In this document: positions 7,670 to 9,984 of the stretch, piece by piece
Layout of the letters: each line of letters opens with the position of its first letter
Numbering within the stretch: the first letter of the stretch is position 1
Source of the DNA: Lachnospiraceae bacterium
GTDB lineage: Bacteria; Bacillota_A; Clostridia; Lachnospirales; Lachnospiraceae
Assembly: GCA_017996675.1 (NCBI GenBank)
Contig: JAGOGN010000045.1
Location: forward strand, 1 to 9,984
Length of the DNA: 9,984 nt
Reading direction: 5' to 3'
Made by a program: the position numbers and the translations under genes
The notes under the pieces: generated by a model
Databases searched by the model: none
Told to the model about the DNA's origin: nothing
What the model saw: only the letters and a program-made list of their open reading frames with translations

Positions 7670-7699
7670 ATTATAGCATATGTTATAACCGAATGTAAA
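7670..7699 (-). promoter_or_regulatory. Strong probable sigma-A promoter for the regulator-ABC-F-rex-nnr-alr operon
   Basis: On the minus strand, a -35 TTTACA (7694-7699) and a perfect -10 TATAAT (7670-7675) are 18 bp apart. TGC directly precedes the -10, giving an extended -10 element. The start codon of the response-regulator-like gene lies about 31 bp downstream, and the -35 is adjacent to the stop of the membrane protein gene. This makes the promoter internal to a longer run of co-directional genes. No hairpin terminator is visible between the two genes, so read-through from upstream is likely too. Confidence 0.72.
7671..7688. promoter_or_regulatory. 18-bp near-perfect palindrome over the promoter (candidate operator)
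   Basis: The plus-strand sequence TTATAGCATATGTTATAA is a palindrome of two 9-bp arms with one mismatched pair. It covers five of the six -10 bases and most of the spacer toward the -35, where a bound dimer would block RNA polymerase. Its size and TT...AA ends recall Rex operators (TTGTTAA-N4-TTAACAA), but the match to that consensus is poor (about 8 of 14 defined bases). AT-rich DNA makes chance palindromes fairly common. Confidence 0.4.
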
Positions 7700-7702
7700 A
7701 AC

Positions 7703-8719
7703 TTATTTCTGCTCAATATCCTCTCTGATTTGCTTTGTTTTCAGACCCCAGAACACAATAAATCCCCAAATGGCAGGAATAAAATAGGTAGCCACGCGGA
7801 AAATAATTGCACCAGAAACAGCTTTCACCTGTCCGACTAATTTAGTAAAGAATAGTGTAAACAAAAATTCAATGGCACCGACTCCTCCTGGAGCTGGAAT
7901 CACCCCTGCAAGGGCATACATGATGGAAGTGATGCAAACAACATTTTTGATTTCCCCTGGCGTAGAAAAGCCATAAATCACACATGGTATCAGATACCAC
8001 GCTGTTAGTTTTCCAGTATTTGTCAAAAATAGTTTGAACCATATTTTCTTATCTTTTAGAATTTCAACAGAAATCGTCCGAAGGACTTCAGCCTTTTCTT
8101 CTAATTCTGTAAGTTTATCTCGAAAGCTATTTTTCCCTGGCAAATGTTCCAATATAAAAAAGAGAAAGTAATGGATTTTTTTTGACACGCAAAACAAGAA
8201 AAGACTGAGCGAAATAAGCAACGCTAATCCGATTCCCATCAACATTTGCACTTCATAATCTTTAAAAATCCATCGAACCTCATTAAAATTCAAGAAATAT
8301 GCTACAACAAAATAAACGACTACAACAATTCTTTGAAACAAATAACTGATCGTAAAGACTCCTAAACTTTTCGAAAGTGGTACTCCTTTTTGTTTTGTGT
8401 AATACATTCCTCCAGCTGCTGTTCCACTTCCAAACGTGACTACACGAAAAAAGCCCATATACAATCCGGTAAAGAGACCTTTCTTATAAGAATAGGGTTC
8501 TCCACATTTTCGAATCAAGCAGGTGATGGACGCCGCATCGAATAAATAGTATACAAATGCCAAAATACTCACACCAGCCACTACTTCAATCGGAGTAATT
8601 TTGAGTTGTTCCCATATTTCTCCCCAGGAATCTCTGACCACATAAAATCCAATTCCTATAATTGCTACAAAAAAAACAATTCGTGCTAATAATTTTTTAT
8701 CAATCTTTCTTTTCTTCAT
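7703..8719 (-). CDS. YbhN / LPG-synthase transmembrane-domain family protein
   Basis: Polytopic integral membrane protein (338 aa from the ATG). Hydrophobic helices lie at about 11-28, 45-63, 82-100, 120-143, 158-177, 235-251, 260-276, 283-295 and 302-325. The family signature G-V-I-P-A-P-G-G-V-G-A-I-E (272-284) and the late F-R-V-A-T-Y-F-I-P-A-I-W-G (307-319) place it in the lysylphosphatidylglycerol synthase TM-region / UPF0104 family (PF03706). Members include the flippase half of MprF and stand-alone proteins proposed to move lipids. The tRNA-dependent aminoacyl-transferase domain of MprF is absent, so no lysine transfer is expected from this protein alone. Charged residues 196-226 form a cytoplasmic loop. 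The first ATG has no ribosome site next to it; a strong AAAGGAGGT lies 38 bp upstream and points to an in-frame CTG at 8747-8749 (ten extra residues) or to a short leader. The gene lies 33 to 63 bp after the LeuRS-like gene and is probably in the same transcript. Confidence 0.88.
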   Translation of the reverse strand: MKKRKIDKKLLARIVFFVAIIGIGFYVVRDSWGEIWEQLKITPIEVVAGVSILAFVYYLFDAASITCLIRKCGEPYSYKKGLFTGLYMGFFRVVTFGSGTAAGGMYYTKQKGVPLSKSLGVFTISYLFQRIVVVVYFVVAYFLNFNEVRWIFKDYEVQMLMGIGLALLISLSLFLFCVSKKIHYFLFFILEHLPGKNSFRDKLTELEEKAEVLRTISVEILKDKKIWFKLFLTNTGKLTAWYLIPCVIYGFSTPGEIKNVVCITSIMYALAGVIPAPGGVGAIEFLFTLFFTKLVGQVKAVSGAIIFRVATYFIPAIWGFIVFWGLKTKQIREDIEQK

Positions 8720-8756
8720 ATGATTATTCTGGATGAATCTGTCACCCAGTAGTAAT

Positions 8757-8765
8757 ACCTCCTTT
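8757..8765 (-). promoter_or_regulatory. Strong ribosome binding site not paired with the first ATG
   Basis: AAAGGAGGT is a near-ideal Shine-Dalgarno sequence. The only ATG of the downstream membrane protein gene is 37 bp further on, far too distant. Within ideal range (7 bases) is a CTG at 8747-8749, in frame with that ATG. An out-of-frame GTG at 8743-8745, 11 bases away, opens a nine-codon frame that ends in TGA overlapping the ATG (ATGA). Confidence 0.75.
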
Positions 8766-8782
8766 ATACTTACAGTTGGTTC

Positions 8783-9580
8783 CTAATTATCTTTTTCAAG
8801 TAGTACAAAGTTAATAATCTTTCCTGGTACATAGATCACGTTACATTGCTCAAAATCGATTTTTTGTCTAATTTGTTTCTTCGCAAGCTCTATTATTTCC
8901 TTTTCAGACGTAGCGATGTCAATTACAATCTTGCCTCTCGTTCTACCATTAACCTGTACTGGCAAATCCGTTGCTTCCTTATGATCTGGTTCTTTCCGAA
9001 TCGGAAACTCTTCCTCAAATAAAGTTCGTCCCGTGTTTAGTTCTTCCCATAATTCGAGTGCAACATAAGGCGCATAGGGCCGCAGCAATTTCAAAACTTC
9101 TTCCACACTTGCTAAATCCAGATGATCGATTCTGTTTGATTCAGAAATCTCCTGAAAAAAAATCATAAAAGACGAAACAATGGTTGTCTTTTTTCTTTGC
9201 TGCATGGAATCATGTATCCGACTATTCAGGCGATTAACAATGTTTTTGTATTCCTCATTTGGACACCCAGGTTCACTAATTGCTTCCTGCAACATTTTAT
9301 AGAACCTTCGTACAAAACGATCCACACCATCTAGACCGCCATCTTCCCAATCACAAAACAATACTGGTTTGCTAAACAAATGATATAAATTAATGATATC
9401 GTATCCATACTCCCTTATTAAAACTTGATCATCGTGAGGGAGTTTCGACAGTTCATTCAAGTTCAGGAACTCAAATTCTAATTCTTTCGGATAGATCTGT
9501 TTTTCAATATGGCTCAAATACTTTTGTTCAAATATTCCAGACCATTTCTTTTCAATTTCCAAATGATTATACTGTTTCAT
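8783..9580 (-). CDS. Leucyl-tRNA-synthetase-like protein lacking catalytic and editing domains
   Basis: A 265-residue protein made of the two ends of leucyl-tRNA synthetase. Residues 2-13 (K-Q-Y-N-H-L-E-I-E-K-K-W) match the LeuRS N-terminus. After a short linker, residues 43-66 align with the region from KMSKS to Y-G-A-D-T-L-R-L-Y, but KMSKS has become E-L-S-K-L and the rest reads Y-G-Y-D-I-I-N-L-Y. Then come W-E-D-G-G-L-D-G-V-D-R-F (78-89), the anticodon-binding helical bundle with R-P-Y-A-P-Y-V-A-L-E-L-W-E-E (167-180), and the tRNA-elbow C-terminal domain with V-Q-V-N-G-R-T-R-G-K-I (208-218) and V-P-G-K-I-I-N-F-V (251-259). The HIGH motif, nucleotide fold, CP1 editing domain and true KMSKS are missing, about 600 residues. 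The frame is intact, with a good ribosome site and its own promoter, so this is probably a working paralogue rather than a decayed gene. It cannot charge tRNA; tRNA binding or regulation is inference. A longer open frame extends upstream across the terminator but has no ribosome site; the ATG at 9578-9580 is the supported start. Confidence 0.85.
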   Translation of the reverse strand: MKQYNHLEIEKKWSGIFEQKYLSHIEKQIYPKELEFEFLNLNELSKLPHDDQVLIREYGYDIINLYHLFSKPVLFCDWEDGGLDGVDRFVRRFYKMLQEAISEPGCPNEEYKNIVNRLNSRIHDSMQQRKKTTIVSSFMIFFQEISESNRIDHLDLASVEEVLKLLRPYAPYVALELWEELNTGRTLFEEEFPIRKEPDHKEATDLPVQVNGRTRGKIVIDIATSEKEIIELAKKQIRQKIDFEQCNVIYVPGKIINFVLLEKDN

Positions 9581-9585
9581 TGATT

Positions 9586-9593
9586 CCCTCCTT
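9586..9593 (-). promoter_or_regulatory. Ribosome binding site that fixes the start of the LeuRS-like gene
   Basis: AAGGAGGG lies 5 bases before the ATG at 9578-9580 and only about 13 bp downstream of the promoter -10. It supports this start over any upstream codon in the same open frame, which would lie before the promoter and inside the terminator or the preceding gene. Confidence 0.85.
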
Positions 9594-9605
9594 TTCGAAC
9601 AACAA

Positions 9606-9635
9606 ATTATACCATATTTTCTTGACTTTAGGCAA
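9606..9635 (-). promoter_or_regulatory. Probable sigma-A promoter for the LeuRS-like gene
   Basis: On the minus strand a perfect -10 TATAAT (9606-9611) is preceded by TGG, forming an extended -10, with a -35 TTGCCT (9630-9635) at 18 bp. The start codon lies 25 bp after the -10, so the leader is very short and leaves no room for a riboswitch or T-box. This is notable for a gene derived from an aminoacyl-tRNA synthetase. Confidence 0.72.
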
Positions 9636-9637
9636 AG

Positions 9638-9662
9638 AAAAAACTCCAAAACGGAGTCTTTT
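9638..9662 (-). terminator. Intrinsic terminator of the EF-G-like gene
   Basis: In the minus-strand transcript AAAAGACUCC and GGAGUUUUUU pair into a 10-bp stem (one G-U wobble) around a five-base loop GUUUU, with the U run serving as both stem arm and tail. It begins about 21 bp after the EF-G-like stop codon and separates that gene from the promoter of the LeuRS-like gene. Read on the plus strand the stem has an A-C mismatch, so the terminator favours the minus direction. Confidence 0.85.
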
Positions 9663-9683
9663 CTGTTAAATACATCTTTTATT

Positions 9684-9984
9684 CTATTCTTCCTCTTCTT
9701 CAACCTGTTTCGATGCAACTTCCTTTTCCTGAATATCAGATGGCGCTTGTTCATATCTAGCAAACGAATAAGAGAAATCGCCACTTCCACCAGTCATGGA
9801 TCTTAAATCTGTATTATATCCAAAAATTTCTGTAAATGGGATGTCCGCCATAATCTCCTGTTTTCCATCATTTGTTGGATTCATTCCCAATACTCTTCCG
9901 CGTCGTTTATTCAGATCTCCCATTACATCACCTGTATAGCGATCTGGAATCACAACCTTCAGCGCAGCAATTGGTTCTAACAAA
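9684..9984 (-). CDS. Elongation factor G-like GTPase, C-terminal part (5' end beyond window)
   Basis: Only about the last 100 codons are present; the frame is open to the window edge, so no start codon is assigned. The segment is EF-G domain V: L-E-P-I (2-5 of the visible part), then P-D-R-Y-T-G-D-V-M-G-D-L-N-K-R-R-G-R-V, I-P-F-T-E-I-F-G-Y-N-T-D-L-R-S-M-T-G-G, ending in F-S-Y-S-F-A-R-Y-E-Q-A-P. This domain mimics the anticodon arm region during ribosomal translocation. Where canonical EF-G reads T-Q-G-R-G-T-Y-S-M-E-F, this one has T-G-G-S-G-D-F-S-Y-S-F, and it ends with a tail of five Glu. These features suggest an EF-G paralogue of the kind seen in Clostridia rather than the rpsL-rpsG-linked copy, but the GTPase domain is not visible, so this stays open. 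A terminator follows the stop codon closely. Confidence 0.9.
   Translation of the reverse strand, partial: LLEPIAALKVVIPDRYTGDVMGDLNKRRGRVLGMNPTNDGKQEIMADIPFTEIFGYNTDLRSMTGGSGDFSYSFARYEQAPSDIQEKEVASKQVEEEEE

Noticed and set aside
7703..8719. Complete MprF (lysylphosphatidylglycerol synthase)
   Set aside because: The protein ends after the membrane region at 338 residues; the C-terminal aminoacyl-transferase domain of MprF is absent.
8783..9580. Simple pseudogene of leuS
   Set aside because: No frameshift or internal stop is present, both retained ends keep clear LeuRS motifs, and promoter and ribosome site are intact. Recent deletion cannot be fully excluded without comparison to relatives.
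9581..9637. T-box or other riboswitch upstream of the LeuRS-like gene
   Set aside because: The leader between the promoter -10 and the ATG is only about 25 bp, too short for a structured RNA, and no T-box motif is present.
9581..9790. A 70-codon upstream extension of the LeuRS-like gene
   Set aside because: It runs through the promoter, the terminator and into the EF-G-like gene, is very rich in Lys and Arg, and has no LeuRS similarity. The ATG at 9578-9580 has an ideal ribosome site and the match to the LeuRS N-terminus starts there.

Overview
The window comes from a low-GC Firmicute. All ten genes lie on the minus strand, are tightly packed, and carry strong AGGAGG-type ribosome binding sites. 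The best taxonomic guess is an anaerobic Clostridia member, probably Lachnospiraceae. This rests on Rex beside an ABC-F ATPase, on the style of the EF-G C-terminus, and on a compact leucyl-tRNA-synthetase-like gene. The family assignment is inference; I cannot name a species.

In transcription order (high to low coordinates): the 3' end of an elongation factor G-like GTPase (9684-9984, cut by the window edge) is followed by a good intrinsic terminator (9638-9662). A new transcription unit starts at an extended -10 promoter (9606-9635). It opens with a 265-residue leucyl-tRNA-synthetase-like protein that lacks the catalytic and editing domains (8783-9580), then a polytopic membrane protein of the YbhN / LPG-synthase transmembrane family (7703-8719). 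A second strong promoter at 7670-7699, overlapped by an 18-bp near-perfect palindrome, precedes a response-regulator-like protein whose phosphoacceptor Asp is Glu (6622-7638). Then come an ABC-F ATPase (4693-6615), the redox repressor Rex (4003-4656), an unrecognised coiled-coil protein (3358-3987), the bifunctional NAD(P)HX repair enzyme Nnr (1825-3336) and alanine racemase Alr (650-1813). A third promoter (616-644) drives a CNNM/HlyC-CorC-type membrane protein whose 3' part runs off the window (1-578).

Gaps between genes from 7638 down to 650 are only 6 to 36 bp, and several ribosome binding sites overlap the previous stop codon, so this stretch is very probably one operon. It joins translation-linked ATPase activity (ABC-F), NADH/NAD+ sensing (Rex), repair of damaged NAD(P)H (Nnr) and D-alanine supply for peptidoglycan (Alr). 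No RNA genes, insertion sequences, CRISPR arrays or phage genes were seen, and no stretch over about 110 bp lacks a gene.

Most of the window is ordinary housekeeping sequence. The items worth a second look are the catalytically gutted LeuRS paralogue, the Asp-to-Glu receiver protein with an unknown helical output region, the palindrome over its promoter, and the start of the membrane protein gene, where the ribosome binding site points to a CTG or a nine-codon leader rather than to the first ATG.
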